Origin: Moanibacter sp964542645
GTDB taxonomy: Bacteria > Verrucomicrobiota > Verrucomicrobiia > Opitutales > UBA2987
Assembly (NCBI GenBank): GCA_964542645.1
Contig: CAZIUG010000003.1
Coordinates: 62,001-126,000, forward strand
Direction of reading: 5' to 3'
DNA length: 64,000 bases
Both the position numbers and the translations under genes were made by a program. Under the pieces are notes generated by a model. That model was not told where the DNA came from and searched no databases. It was given only the letters and a program-made list of their open reading frames with translations. This document shows, in pieces, positions 26,097 to 35,661 of this stretch (position 1 is the stretch's first letter; every line of letters starts with the position of its first letter).

Positions 26097-27227
26097 TCAG
26101 TTAACCGAGTAAGGATCTGCTGCGTCACGGAGCCCGTCGCCTAAGAAATTGAAGGCAAGGACGGTGAGAACTATGAAAAGCACGGGCATGAGAATCCATG
26201 GATGATCGGTGATAATCTGGAATTTCATACAATCCTGCAGCATGACCCCCCAACTCACGACAGGCGGGCGAAGACCGAGCGCAAGAAAACTAAGGGCAGT
26301 TTCGCCCAAGATCATGCCGGGTACACTAAGCGTAAGGCCTACGATGATATGACTGAGAAAACCGGGAACTAGATGGCGGAAAATGATACGCCCGTGGCTG
26401 GCGCCAATAAGCTCTGCAGCGATGGCATAGTCTTCCTCACGCAGAGAGAGAAGCTTGCCGCGGACGACCCGCGCTAAACCGGTCCAATTGAGCAAGCTTA
26501 GAACAATGGTGATGGCAAAGTAGATTCGAAGGGGAGACCAGTCAGGGGGCAGGAGGGCAGCAAGAATTAACCACAAAGGGATTTGGGGGAACGAATTGAT
26601 AATCTCGATGAATCGTTGAATAAAGTTGTCGGTTTGCCCTCCAATGTAGCCTGAGATTCCGCCGATTGCGATGCCAAGAATGAATGTGGCGGCAATCGAG
26701 ACGATCCCAATAGAAAGACTGATACGCGATCCATAGATGATTCGACTGAAGACATCCTGACCGAATTTGTCGGCTCCTAGAAAGTAGAAAGTTTCTCCAC
26801 TAACCTGCTTTTTAGGTCCAAAAAAATGGCTCTCCATCGGGATGAAACCCCAAAGCTCATACGGCTCACCCTTAACAAAAAAGCCCAGTTGAATTATGTG
26901 GTCGGGGTCTCTAGTAAAATAGCGCCGGAGAGTGATTGGATCTTTTTGTTTCTCTAGTGCTACGACATAGAAGCCGTTTTCGAAGGTGAAACGGGGGAGC
27001 TGCGGAGGACAAAAAATGAAATCGATGTCATTCCAATCTTTTGTTGTAGGAGCGAAGAATTCTGCGAAAAGAGCGAGGCCGTAAAGCACGAGAATAACAT
27101 AGAAGGAATAAAGTGCCAGCCGGTGCTTTACAAACCGCAGCCGTATTAGCTGCCATTGCGATAGGGAACCTAGATCCTGGGGGTTAGGGGTTGTCGGTGG
27201 CCCTGTCATTTGATTCTTTTCACGCAT
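26097..27227 (-). CDS. ABC transporter permease, DppC/OppC (YejE) type
   Basis: The 376-residue membrane protein has an N-terminal transmembrane helix (about residues 38-55), a periplasmic insertion of about 90 residues, and then the five-helix permease core with the EAA-type loop around DYAIAAELIGASHGRIIFRHL. FLGADKFGQDVFSRIIYGSRISL is the usual motif before the core in peptide and nickel permeases. The long periplasmic insertion with FGPKK resembles the YejE group of microcin C/oligopeptide importers. It is the second permease of the importer whose other parts lie just upstream at 27465-30788, with a 237-base gap in between that shows no gene. The ATPases are not in the window. Confidence 0.92.
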   Translation of the reverse strand: MREKNQMTGPPTTPNPQDLGSLSQWQLIRLRFVKHRLALYSFYVILVLYGLALFAEFFAPTTKDWNDIDFIFCPPQLPRFTFENGFYVVALEKQKDPITLRRYFTRDPDHIIQLGFFVKGEPYELWGFIPMESHFFGPKKQVSGETFYFLGADKFGQDVFSRIIYGSRISLSIGIVSIAATFILGIAIGGISGYIGGQTDNFIQRFIEIINSFPQIPLWLILAALLPPDWSPLRIYFAITIVLSLLNWTGLARVVRGKLLSLREEDYAIAAELIGASHGRIIFRHLVPGFLSHIIVGLTLSVPGMILGETALSFLALGLRPPVVSWGVMLQDCMKFQIITDHPWILMPVLFIVLTVLAFNFLGDGLRDAADPYSVN

Positions 27228-27464
27228 ACTTATAGGCTGAATGCGATTGCCTCGTTGGTGTCAGATGCCCATAGGGGGCTGGGCGAGCGTTAGGAGTAGA
27301 TTTATGCTGGCAACTCGGAGGGATTGTGTCCTGTCTTTTTGTTAAAACCGTAGCTGGTAGACGTGTCAGGAAGGTCCAGTGACAAGAAACTCGAATGGCG
27401 GGAGTTTGCCCCTGTATGGAGGGCACTAAGCTCCTGTCTCTGGATACCCTGAAAGCGATTGATT

Positions 27465-30400
27465 TCATCGCGAACCACTTTGTTCCATTCGGATTCTTGG
27501 GTCGAGCCAAAGGAGGAGCAAGTCACTTACTAGTGTGCCAAAGACTCCGAGGATACTTAGCACCATAAGCATAGATCCAGCCAGGTAGAGGTCTTCTGAA
27601 AGGAATGCTTCCAAGATCATCGGACCAACCATGGGAAGGCTAAGAACAATTGCCACGATGGCGCCTCCCGATATTAGTTGGGGGAAGATATAACCGATGC
27701 TGGATACGAAAGGATTCAAGGCTAAACGTACTGGATACTTTAGCAAAAGCTTTAAGGGCCTTACCCCTTTAGCGCGAGCGGCGACGACATAGGGTTTGTT
27801 CAGTTCATCGAGTAGATTGCCACGCATAACCCTCATGCTTGCCGCAATTCCTGCTGCACCGATTACGACAACTGGCATCCAGAGATGCTGGACCAAGTCC
27901 AAAACTTTGGGCCAGTCCCACTCTGCTTGGCCGGCAAATTCGTTGGAAAAGAGTCCAAGGGTTGAAACGCCGAAGATTTTACCACTTAAATACACGAGTA
28001 CAAGAGCAAGGAGAAAGCCGGGAACACTCATCCCCACGAAGCCGAGAAAGGTAAAGAAGTAGTCACCCCAAGAGTACTGTTTTACGGCGGAGTAGATTCC
28101 GATAACCAAGGAAACAATCGTGGTAAAAACCATCGTTGCGAATGAAACCGTGATGGTTAGCAAAACCCTATCACCGACAATTGCGTTTACAGACGTTCGA
28201 TATTCCATCGATCTCCCCAAGTTTCCCTGAAGGAGACCGCGGTCCTCATCCCTAAGGGTAAGGAACCAGTTGAGTCCGACCCAGTGGAGATATTGGAAAA
28301 GAAGCGAACGATCGAGGTGAAACTCAGCCCGAATTTCCTCCATTTCAGCGTGGTTTGCCTGGATGCCGGTAGCCTCAAGCTGCAGGATCTTTGAATCGAT
28401 AAAGTCTCCAGGTGGTAACTGGATCGTGACGAAAGCGACTAACGAGATGATTATCAAGGTAGGAATAAGAATGACCAACCTTCGAGCAACAAAGGGATGG
28501 CGAAAAGCAAGAAGTCCGATTCCCACAACGGAGATTCCACTAATCAGCCAGGATATAAGCCTCCCAAGTGCGGATGCTATCGATGGTTGGGTGTCATCTG
28601 ATCGACCTAATCTAGGATCAGGAGTCACGGTTGTGATTGCCGTTTTGATTTTGGCAATCGTTCCTGGTGTTTCATTCGCATTCTCAATGAAATAGGTGTC
28701 TACACCGGCGTTCGAGGGAACCGAAAAAAATGGGCTGTAGATGGCAAACTTCGGGACATTTCGAAACCCGTTCTTCACGACCACAGGATGAGGGGGACTC
28801 GCAAAAACCGAAATCGTCCACACTTCCTTGGCGGCTATTTCAAAGACTTCATTTAGAATCTCTCTCTGTGCCTCTAACCCTATTGCTTTCCGCGCTTTAT
28901 CAACCACCTCCATTGCGCGCCGCAATGGATGGTCTAGGGGCGGTTCAATGCCTCCGTATAGGGTCGCTTGGGGATCGCCATAGAGCCCGCCCCACTGATA
29001 CCAGCGGGCAAATCCGACTGCGGAATAGAAATTAGGTCTAACCGGAACCCAAGAATCGGGCCCGACCAATGGGAGAAACTGTTCCATTCCCTGCCAGACG
29101 GTCAGGTCATTTCGGAGGGCTGAAGTATCAACGCCAAAGAGTCCCAACGATCGTTCCTTCGGTACGGTTCGGAGTCCGATTTTTCTCCAATCGTCGATAA
29201 CAAATTGGACTGGATCTCGGAGAAGGATCTTTGGGTAGTTGAGATACCAGACCATGCGGCTTCCGTCAGGAAATGTTCGGTAGCCTTCGGAATCCCTTTT
29301 CTTAAGGCCTAGTGAATCGAGAAGGTTGTTGGCTCCAACGGGATCATGTTCTACGTAGCTGCTAAAAAGCTTCTTATGATAAAAGGGAGATGCCGGACCA
29401 GGAGCGAGTTGTGCAGGGCTGGGATAGCCGGACATAACCGCTTCAATTATCGATTTCCTGTCGATTGCGAGGGAAAGGGCTCGGCGAAAGTACCGGTTGT
29501 TAAGGAGACGGCTCTTCATTTCCGTCGTTGGATCATCTGGGTCGAGCCTTTTATTCAGATTTGGCCAGATCGCCCAGTAGGAGGACTGCGAAATATACCA
29601 ATGGTAAATTTCATAACCATTGGCTTCCCGGTTGGCCATGTATTCGGTATAATCGTTAAATCCCAGGAGACGCGCATGCATTCCAAGTCTTCCGCTAGAA
29701 ATAGTAGTTGGGAGTAACTCGGCCGGCTTGACCTCCCAGAAAACCCTATCGATGTAAGGGAGCTGGTTTCCTTCTGTATCAACCGCAAAGTAGTAGGGAT
29801 TTCGGACAAATACTTGGGGTGCTCCTGGCTTGTAGGTGCGGTAAATCCATGGCCAAATCCGGGGATGATCGGGGTTAAGGCGATCCTGCCGGTTACGGTA
29901 AAGGCTTTCGGGAGATCCGATTCCAAGCTTTCCCATAGTGGATTCTATGAGTTCCTTATCGCCGAGTTCAGGATGGAACCGTTGCATGTAGTGTTTGGGA
30001 GACTTGTAAGGAATAGAGCCGTTGGAAACGAGGCGCTCGAGAAAAAATGGATAGCTCCGAGGAAAGACAAACTTTACAGTTAGGGGATCAACCATCACAA
30101 TGTTGCCCAGCTGCCCTTCCACCCTCATAAACTCTGGAACGCCCCCCCCGGCAGCCGATGCGAAGCTCCCGCCGAAATAATTCACATCCCACTCCCACCA
30201 GTAGAGAATATCTTCAGCGGTAAAGGGATGTCCGTCAGACCATTTCATCCCCTCGCGTAGGTGGAAAGTCCATTCCCGGTAGTCATCGCTGTGGTTGAAA
30301 TTTTTGGCAACGTGGGGGACAATTGGATATCCATAGGGAGACCACCTCACAAGAAGGTCTCCTGATATATAAGCGGCATTACCTCCAATGTCGTAATTAC

Positions 30401-30788
30401 TCAGTCCCACGCGGAACCAGGTGCCTCCGTACTCGCCGATCCCTTCTACCCCACGGAAGACAACCGGTTCAGGTCCGACCCTTTCTTTGACAGGAGGAAG
30501 CTTCCCCTCGTCCACCAGCTCACTGAGAATTGGGGATTCCCCTTTAGGATACCATTTCGATAAAACCCCATCTGAGTAGTCAACTTCGACATGGATGCGG
30601 AGGGGATTTTCGAGGTCGATATGGACTTTGCGTTCCTCTGCTATTTGCGCAGCTTCTTCTTCATCGAAGGGTTCGAGCTCTTCTGATAACCTAGGTAAAA
30701 GGAGCCATCCGAAACCATAGGACAGCGCAAGGATGCCGAATCCAGCGATAAAGGTGGGAATAACAAGACCTGATAGAATTCTAATCAA
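27465..30788 (-). CDS. Fusion of family 5 substrate-binding protein and DppB-type permease
   Basis: One 1107-residue frame joins two ABC transporter parts. Residues 1-30 form a membrane anchor (IPTFIAGFGILALSYGFGW). Residues about 95-700 are a family 5 extracellular binding protein, with WTFHLREGMKWSDGHPFTAED as the family signature, RRALSLAIDRKSI and GPDSWVP. Residues about 740-760 form a linking helix, and about 763-1107 are a DppB/OppB permease with FVARRLVILIPTL at its start and the EAA loop NKPYVVAARAKGVRPLKLL near 1000. Binding protein and permease are normally separate; here the receptor is tethered to its channel. It should import peptides or similar solutes with the downstream DppC-like permease. 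The start is TTG without a visible ribosome-binding site. Confidence 0.9.
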   Translation of the reverse strand: MIRILSGLVIPTFIAGFGILALSYGFGWLLLPRLSEELEPFDEEEAAQIAEERKVHIDLENPLRIHVEVDYSDGVLSKWYPKGESPILSELVDEGKLPPVKERVGPEPVVFRGVEGIGEYGGTWFRVGLSNYDIGGNAAYISGDLLVRWSPYGYPIVPHVAKNFNHSDDYREWTFHLREGMKWSDGHPFTAEDILYWWEWDVNYFGGSFASAAGGGVPEFMRVEGQLGNIVMVDPLTVKFVFPRSYPFFLERLVSNGSIPYKSPKHYMQRFHPELGDKELIESTMGKLGIGSPESLYRNRQDRLNPDHPRIWPWIYRTYKPGAPQVFVRNPYYFAVDTEGNQLPYIDRVFWEVKPAELLPTTISSGRLGMHARLLGFNDYTEYMANREANGYEIYHWYISQSSYWAIWPNLNKRLDPDDPTTEMKSRLLNNRYFRRALSLAIDRKSIIEAVMSGYPSPAQLAPGPASPFYHKKLFSSYVEHDPVGANNLLDSLGLKKRDSEGYRTFPDGSRMVWYLNYPKILLRDPVQFVIDDWRKIGLRTVPKERSLGLFGVDTSALRNDLTVWQGMEQFLPLVGPDSWVPVRPNFYSAVGFARWYQWGGLYGDPQATLYGGIEPPLDHPLRRAMEVVDKARKAIGLEAQREILNEVFEIAAKEVWTISVFASPPHPVVVKNGFRNVPKFAIYSPFFSVPSNAGVDTYFIENANETPGTIAKIKTAITTVTPDPRLGRSDDTQPSIASALGRLISWLISGISVVGIGLLAFRHPFVARRLVILIPTLIIISLVAFVTIQLPPGDFIDSKILQLEATGIQANHAEMEEIRAEFHLDRSLLFQYLHWVGLNWFLTLRDEDRGLLQGNLGRSMEYRTSVNAIVGDRVLLTITVSFATMVFTTIVSLVIGIYSAVKQYSWGDYFFTFLGFVGMSVPGFLLALVLVYLSGKIFGVSTLGLFSNEFAGQAEWDWPKVLDLVQHLWMPVVVIGAAGIAASMRVMRGNLLDELNKPYVVAARAKGVRPLKLLLKYPVRLALNPFVSSIGYIFPQLISGGAIVAIVLSLPMVGPMILEAFLSEDLYLAGSMLMVLSILGVFGTLVSDLLLLWLDPRIRMEQSGSR

Positions 30789-31143
30789 TTTTTGGTTTGG
30801 GATAGCCGAGACTCATCGTTGATGAAGAAGCATGATCTTGGATCTCGTAATGTTGCGAGTCGCTGGTAGTTTCCAGTCGATTATTAGTATGGGAACAAAA
30901 CTTAAGAATAAATCCAAAAGTTGCATTTAATTTGGGGACCTTTACATTTGGTATGTTTTCGGTGTGAATCAGAACTGGAAAATGCGTGCTAAAACCTAAT
31001 TATTGTAGTTTATCGTGTAAGGACGTTGGAGACGGCTTTGGATTTTGAGAATCGGAGAGGATTTGAAGTTGGCACTAATAGTCCCTTATCAGTCAATTTT
31101 TGATATTCTATGAAAGGTTGTTGAGGAAATAGTACGCTAAAGG
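30789..31143. other. Divergent intergenic region with no gene seen
   Basis: This AT-richer stretch separates the minus-strand transporter fusion gene from the plus-strand amidohydrolase gene and must hold promoters for both. No convincing promoter pair, riboswitch or small gene was recognised. Confidence 0.4.
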
Positions 31144-32460
31144 ATGGGAGTGAGACACAACACAAATCAATATATACTGGTCCCTGACCGTATCTGGGAT
31201 GGGGACCACGATGTTGCTCGTTCTGGATTAGCGGTGGTTGTAAATGGCGCTGAGATCAAAAATGTCCTACCGATTGAAAAAATTGATGTTGGCCAGCAAC
31301 GCATCGATTTACCTGGATGCACCTTGATCCCAGGACTGATCGATGCCCATACGCATTATATGGCTAGCTCCGGGTATGCGTATCTTGGTGCCGGTGTTAC
31401 GACTGTTCGAGATACTGGCAATAATCTCAATTTTATTCTCAAACAGCGGGAGTTAAACCGAACCAATGCGGGCCGTGGCCCGCGTATCGTATGTTGCGGT
31501 CCAGCATTAGATGGACCCGATGGGATATGGCATCACGTTGTTAAACATCATGCCAATGAGGATGAATTAAGGGCTTCCATCCGCGAGAATATTGAAATGG
31601 GGGTTGACGCTATCAAGCTCTACGCCAGCATTGACCTTCCTTTGCTCAGAGCTGGAGTGGAAGAGGCTAAGGCAGCTGGGATGTTTGTATTGGCTCATCT
31701 CAACGCCACTTCCTCGGTGGATGCAGCGCGTGCTGGGCTAGATGAAATCGAGCATTTTAGCCGTTGTGATGTTGGATGGAAGGAGGGGACAAGAGAGGAA
31801 AATGATTTCCTCACCGATATTTTTCTCGAGCATCAGACTGTGATGAATCCCACTCTGGGAGTTTGGGACCGGTTGGGTCGGTGCATGGAACATCTTTTCC
31901 TCTACGATCGGAGGCGAGAATGGGTGCACCCAGAACTTCTAGAAATCTGGGATTCTATTCCCTATCGTCGCTCTGAATCGAACCCGCGTTTGAAGTTTCA
32001 AGCTGCGATGCCGAATCTGAAACGCTTCCTTCTCCATTGTCACGAGAAGGATGTGACGATCGCTGCTGGTACCGATGCCCCATTCGTTCTCATACCCGGG
32101 TTTAGTCTCCATGATGAGCTTGCGTTTTATGTTGATGCGGGTCTCAAGCCAATTGACGCCCTTCGTGCGGCTACGACAACCAACGCGAAAGTGCTCAATC
32201 TGTATCATGAAATCGGTCGGATTTCTCCGAACATGAAGGCAGATATGGTTGCAATTAAAGGTAATCCTGTTGATCGGATTGATGACCTAGGGAACGTGGA
32301 TACGGTAATCCGAAATGGAGTTTGTTTGGATCCGGACATGCTCTTGGAGAAATCTCGCGACGAGTTTCAGTTATCCCTTAACGATCCAATGGTAAGAGAT
32401 TTTCGACCATGGGTTGCTAGCGATTTACCCAAGTATAGCCAGAAGGTTGGCGATGATTGA
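31144..32460 (+). CDS. Imidazolonepropionase-like amidohydrolase, paralogue of 10871-12217
   Basis: The 438-residue protein shows LIPGLIDAHTHYM (HxH), AGVTTVRDTGNNL, DAIKLYASI (Lys), VLAHLNATSS, EIEHFSRC and AAGTDAPFV (Asp) in the order expected for metal-dependent amidohydrolases of the imidazolonepropionase/prolidase-like group. The segment GVTTxRDTGNxL and the KLYAS motif are shared with the protein encoded at 10871, so the two are paralogues. It probably hydrolyses a cyclic amide, N-acyl compound or dipeptide in the cytoplasm. It starts with ATG 31144 directly preceded by AAAGG. It is divergent from the peptide-type ABC importer, which fits hydrolysis of an imported amide, but this is inference. 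Confidence 0.87.
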   Translation: MGVRHNTNQYILVPDRIWDGDHDVARSGLAVVVNGAEIKNVLPIEKIDVGQQRIDLPGCTLIPGLIDAHTHYMASSGYAYLGAGVTTVRDTGNNLNFILKQRELNRTNAGRGPRIVCCGPALDGPDGIWHHVVKHHANEDELRASIRENIEMGVDAIKLYASIDLPLLRAGVEEAKAAGMFVLAHLNATSSVDAARAGLDEIEHFSRCDVGWKEGTREENDFLTDIFLEHQTVMNPTLGVWDRLGRCMEHLFLYDRRREWVHPELLEIWDSIPYRRSESNPRLKFQAAMPNLKRFLLHCHEKDVTIAAGTDAPFVLIPGFSLHDELAFYVDAGLKPIDALRAATTTNAKVLNLYHEIGRISPNMKADMVAIKGNPVDRIDDLGNVDTVIRNGVCLDPDMLLEKSRDEFQLSLNDPMVRDFRPWVASDLPKYSQKVGDD

Positions 32461-32719
32461 TGAGGCTGATTTGAACCATAATCGCTTATGCAACCCATTC
32501 CGGATCGAATAACATTTGCAAAAGAAAATAAGGAACTTTCATTTTGAGATCCGCCCTGATCCATCCGGTCATAATCAGAATATATGTAATAAGCGGGAGG
32601 GACTTCCCAGTACTCTAGATGTATCCAAAAGTTATATCAGAGTTTTGCTTGTTAAGGGCACGGCTACTGGGACTCGATACATCAGCTGGTAATGTAACTT
32701 ATTTGACTTAGCATATCAA

Positions 32720-34129
32720 ATGAACCGTCGCCAATCACCCTCTCTCCGTATCGGGTATTTGCCTTTCTACGTTGACTATTATGAAGGTATTTGTCCGGAT
32801 TTCCCCCGTGAAAAGATAGAGGTTGCACGGCGGTGTAGTGACACTCTTTCCAAATTTGGGCAGTTGCTTTGGGAGGGGAACCTAATCGAGAACTTAGACG
32901 CTGCTGAGTTAGAGGGGAAAAGACTTGCCTCCGAGAAACCAGATTGTGTCGTCGTGGTCACAACCATCGCGGTATTTGGGGGTATATGTTGGGCCTCACT
33001 GAGAGAGATCGATGCGCCAATATTAATTTGGAATCCCCAACTTATCGAGAGCGTTGGGACTGGTTACACGATGGAGGATATTGTCCGCAACACGAGTCAG
33101 ATTGGTACACAAGCCCTTGCAAATACTCTTCTTAGAAGGGGTCGATCGTATCGGGTCGTCACTGGATACTGGGAGAGCGAAAGGACGATGGGGGAGTTGG
33201 AGCGATTCTTCGCTGTGATCAGAACGGTTGAAGCGTTGCGTAAGGCTCGTTTCTTGGCGATCGGAGACGTTTTTCCTCTGATGACCGACATCCTAATTGA
33301 TGAGGGTGAATTGAAAGAGCGTATTGGAGCCACGATTGTTAGGGTCAGTAAAGAAGAGCTGACAGAGCGATATTTAGCTGTGTTGGATGAGCAGGTTGCA
33401 TCTCGTCTAATTGAGATGCAACGGGATTTTTCTATTTCCGAGCTAACGGAAGACGAGGCTCAGCGATCGGCTCGACTCAGCCACGTATTCAGTAAATTAG
33501 TTGACGAGACTGAAGTAGATGGAGGTACGTTTAACTGTCACGCCGGGGTTTGTCTGAGAAATCCTCGAATCGGGATAACAGCTTGCTATGGGCATGGGCT
33601 TCAGAATTCCTTGGGAAGACCCTTCACCTGTACCGGAGATTTGCCCACTGCGGTTGCAATGCTTCTATTGAAGGAGCTCACCGGTATTGCGATGTACACG
33701 GAGGTGCAAATCATGGATGAAAGCCGCGAAGCCATGGTCATTGCGAATTCTGGCGAAGGAGAGGACGAGATCCGTAGGAAAGGCTGCCCTTCTTCAGTCA
33801 TTGGAAACAGGAATTTTAAGGGATTGGAAGGTCGCGGAGCATCTTTTGCCTATCCCTTGCAGACAGGTCCGGCTACTCTACTCAGTTTGACCCCGACTTC
33901 AGGTAATTACCGTTTGATCGTTGCGGAAGGCGAGATCCTCGAGGACACTCTTCCGGATGCTGGCGCATTGGCTGGTTTTTTCCGGTTTTCCCACACAGAT
34001 CTCCATACGGGGTACACTCGGTGGCTTGAAGCAGGTGCTGTCCACCACGCTGCTACCACCTTGAGTCACTGGGCCCACGAAATTAAGGAAGTGGGAAGGC
34101 ATTTTGAATTTGAAGTGATAGAAATCTAA
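32720..34129 (+). CDS. L-fucose/L-arabinose isomerase-fold protein
   Basis: The 469-residue protein resembles the FucI/AraA superfamily: an N-terminal Rossmann-like part with PDCVVVVTTIAVFGG and PILIWNPQLIES, a middle domain with GTFNCHAGVC, and a C-terminal active-site region with CTGDLPTAVAMLLLKELTG and GAVHHAATTLSHWAHE, where His residues would bind the substrate or metal. It is near the usual length of AraA (about 500 residues). It likely interconverts an aldose and a ketose or acts on a related sugar acid. It starts with ATG 32720 without a clear ribosome-binding site. It leads into the 2-oxo acid dehydrogenase and fumarase-type gene group, which may process its product. Confidence 0.82.
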   Translation: MNRRQSPSLRIGYLPFYVDYYEGICPDFPREKIEVARRCSDTLSKFGQLLWEGNLIENLDAAELEGKRLASEKPDCVVVVTTIAVFGGICWASLREIDAPILIWNPQLIESVGTGYTMEDIVRNTSQIGTQALANTLLRRGRSYRVVTGYWESERTMGELERFFAVIRTVEALRKARFLAIGDVFPLMTDILIDEGELKERIGATIVRVSKEELTERYLAVLDEQVASRLIEMQRDFSISELTEDEAQRSARLSHVFSKLVDETEVDGGTFNCHAGVCLRNPRIGITACYGHGLQNSLGRPFTCTGDLPTAVAMLLLKELTGIAMYTEVQIMDESREAMVIANSGEGEDEIRRKGCPSSVIGNRNFKGLEGRGASFAYPLQTGPATLLSLTPTSGNYRLIVAEGEILEDTLPDAGALAGFFRFSHTDLHTGYTRWLEAGAVHHAATTLSHWAHEIKEVGRHFEFEVIEI

Positions 34130-34134
34130 TCCCG

Positions 34135-34230
34135 ATGGAAAGTACAGAAATTTTCGACCAGCTAGTGCGCCAAATGTCGGGAGCTAATCAAGTTTTTGCT
34201 GTGGACCGGGAGTTTTGGCTGGTGATCTAA
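34135..34230 (+). CDS. Possible 31-residue small ORF after the isomerase gene
   Basis: An ATG five bases after the isomerase stop opens a 31-residue frame (begins MESTEIFDQLVRQMSGANQV). The composition is protein-like and the position would allow translational re-initiation. No relative is recognised, and it could be a gene remnant or chance. Confidence 0.2.
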   Translation: MESTEIFDQLVRQMSGANQVFAVDREFWLVI

Positions 34231-34360
34231 ATAGAGATGCAAAAAGGAAACATAAGGGAAAATGGACCGAACTTGATTCTTACTTCCCTCTCCAAGATAA
34301 ATCCGATCATTGTCTACGATTATATCTGACAGTAGAGCTCAAGAGAAAACCAAAAGACTC

Positions 34361-35473
34361 ATGCTAAAAGTTATCCGATTGCCCCAGGTCGAATTGAATC
34401 TAGAAAATGCAAAAGTTGTCGAAATCATTCAGCATGAAGGAGAAAAGGTAAGTCGAGAGGATGTTTTGCTGATTATCGAAACCCAGAAGGCCACGGAAGA
34501 AGTACTTTGTGGGGAGGAAGGCTATGTGCGAGCGCTTCTGACTAAAGAGGGGGACGAAGTTAACGTCCACGATGCTTTAGCTGTGTTGACAGATGAATTG
34601 GATGAATCATTTGAGATTTCGCGGGTACCTGATATCCAGAAAGCTGACTCGTCGGTTAGAAAGACCGGATCTCAAAAGTCAAAACAGAGAAAAAAAGGTC
34701 AGGAATCTGGGAAAATCCGCGCTGTGCCTGCAGCACGTAAACGTGCTCGGATGGCTGGAGTCGATCTGGATAGGATCCTGGGAACCGGCCCCGAAGGCAG
34801 AATAACCGTTGCAGATGTAGAAGCACATCTTGAAGGGACAAACGCTTTAAAAAACGGGCAGCGAGATAGAAAACCATTATCTCTGGTGAGGAAAGCTCTG
34901 ATTGAACAGATGGAACGTGGCCATCAGGAGATCCCTCAGATTTCAGTCTCTAGATTAATGAATGTCACACCGTTGCTTGAGAAGAAAGAGGGTGTTACCT
35001 TCACGGTACGTCTTGTTAGGGTGGCAGCGCGTGCCCTGGTTAGACATGAAAGCCTTCGAACCGTTCTCGATCGTGATTGTACATGGGTTGCTGATTTGTC
35101 GATTGCCGTTGCTATGAATACAGCACATGGCTTGGTCGCACCAGTCATTAGAGGGGCGGATCAACTCTCTTTAGAGAAAACTTCGGAAATGCTCAAAGAC
35201 TTTCAAAAACGCGGTGAAAATAATAGGCTGAAGGGTGAAGATTTGCGAGGGGGACGATTTGCGCTCTCAAACCTGGGCATGCTCAGCATCGACCAATTTA
35301 CCCCTTTAGTGTTTGCTGGGCAAACAGCTGTTCTGGGGGTTGGTCGGGCAGCCATGGCTGGTGATGGTCGGAAATCTGCCTGGTTCACTCTTGCGGTCGA
35401 TCATCGACTGGTTGATGGTGCGGAAGCGGCTAGTTTTCTGGAGACATTGCAGAGTGAGATTCTAAAAGAATAG
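34361..35473 (+). CDS. Dihydrolipoamide acyltransferase (E2) of a 2-oxo acid dehydrogenase complex
   Basis: From ATG 34361 the product is 370 residues. A single lipoyl domain has the lipoylated Lys43 in IETQKATEE (usually ETDKA). After a charged linker, an E3-binding domain occupies about 117-158 (PAARKRARMAGVDLDRILGTGPEGRITVADVEAHL region). The catalytic acyltransferase domain ends with AVDHRLVDG, with His348 and Asp352 of the HxxxDG motif. This is the core enzyme that transfers acyl groups to CoA. The frame extends to TTG 34310, but the lipoyl fold begins at the ATG. The cognate E1 genes lie downstream at 38053 and 39089, with CoA-ligase genes between; no E3 gene is present here. The length and one lipoyl domain fit acetoin- or branched-chain-type complexes. 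Confidence 0.9.
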   Translation: MLKVIRLPQVELNLENAKVVEIIQHEGEKVSREDVLLIIETQKATEEVLCGEEGYVRALLTKEGDEVNVHDALAVLTDELDESFEISRVPDIQKADSSVRKTGSQKSKQRKKGQESGKIRAVPAARKRARMAGVDLDRILGTGPEGRITVADVEAHLEGTNALKNGQRDRKPLSLVRKALIEQMERGHQEIPQISVSRLMNVTPLLEKKEGVTFTVRLVRVAARALVRHESLRTVLDRDCTWVADLSIAVAMNTAHGLVAPVIRGADQLSLEKTSEMLKDFQKRGENNRLKGEDLRGGRFALSNLGMLSIDQFTPLVFAGQTAVLGVGRAAMAGDGRKSAWFTLAVDHRLVDGAEAASFLETLQSEILKE

Positions 35474-35661
35474 CTGTATGGAAAGGTTGAAAAATAGGAA
35501 TATTATAACTGCCGAGAAAGCAGAGGTCGTGTACAGGGAAAGGAAAATGCAGAGCTGGCTGCGAATGCATACCATCGTTGATTTTGGAGCGATCAGGATT
35601 GCTTTGGTATTTTTAAAAGCTTAGAATCACCTAACCGTTAATTGTTACAAGGGATTACAGA

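Noticed and set aside
35547..35624. 25-residue frame after E2 with a good ribosome-binding site
   Set aside because: Too short and without any supporting pattern or overlap with a neighbouring gene.
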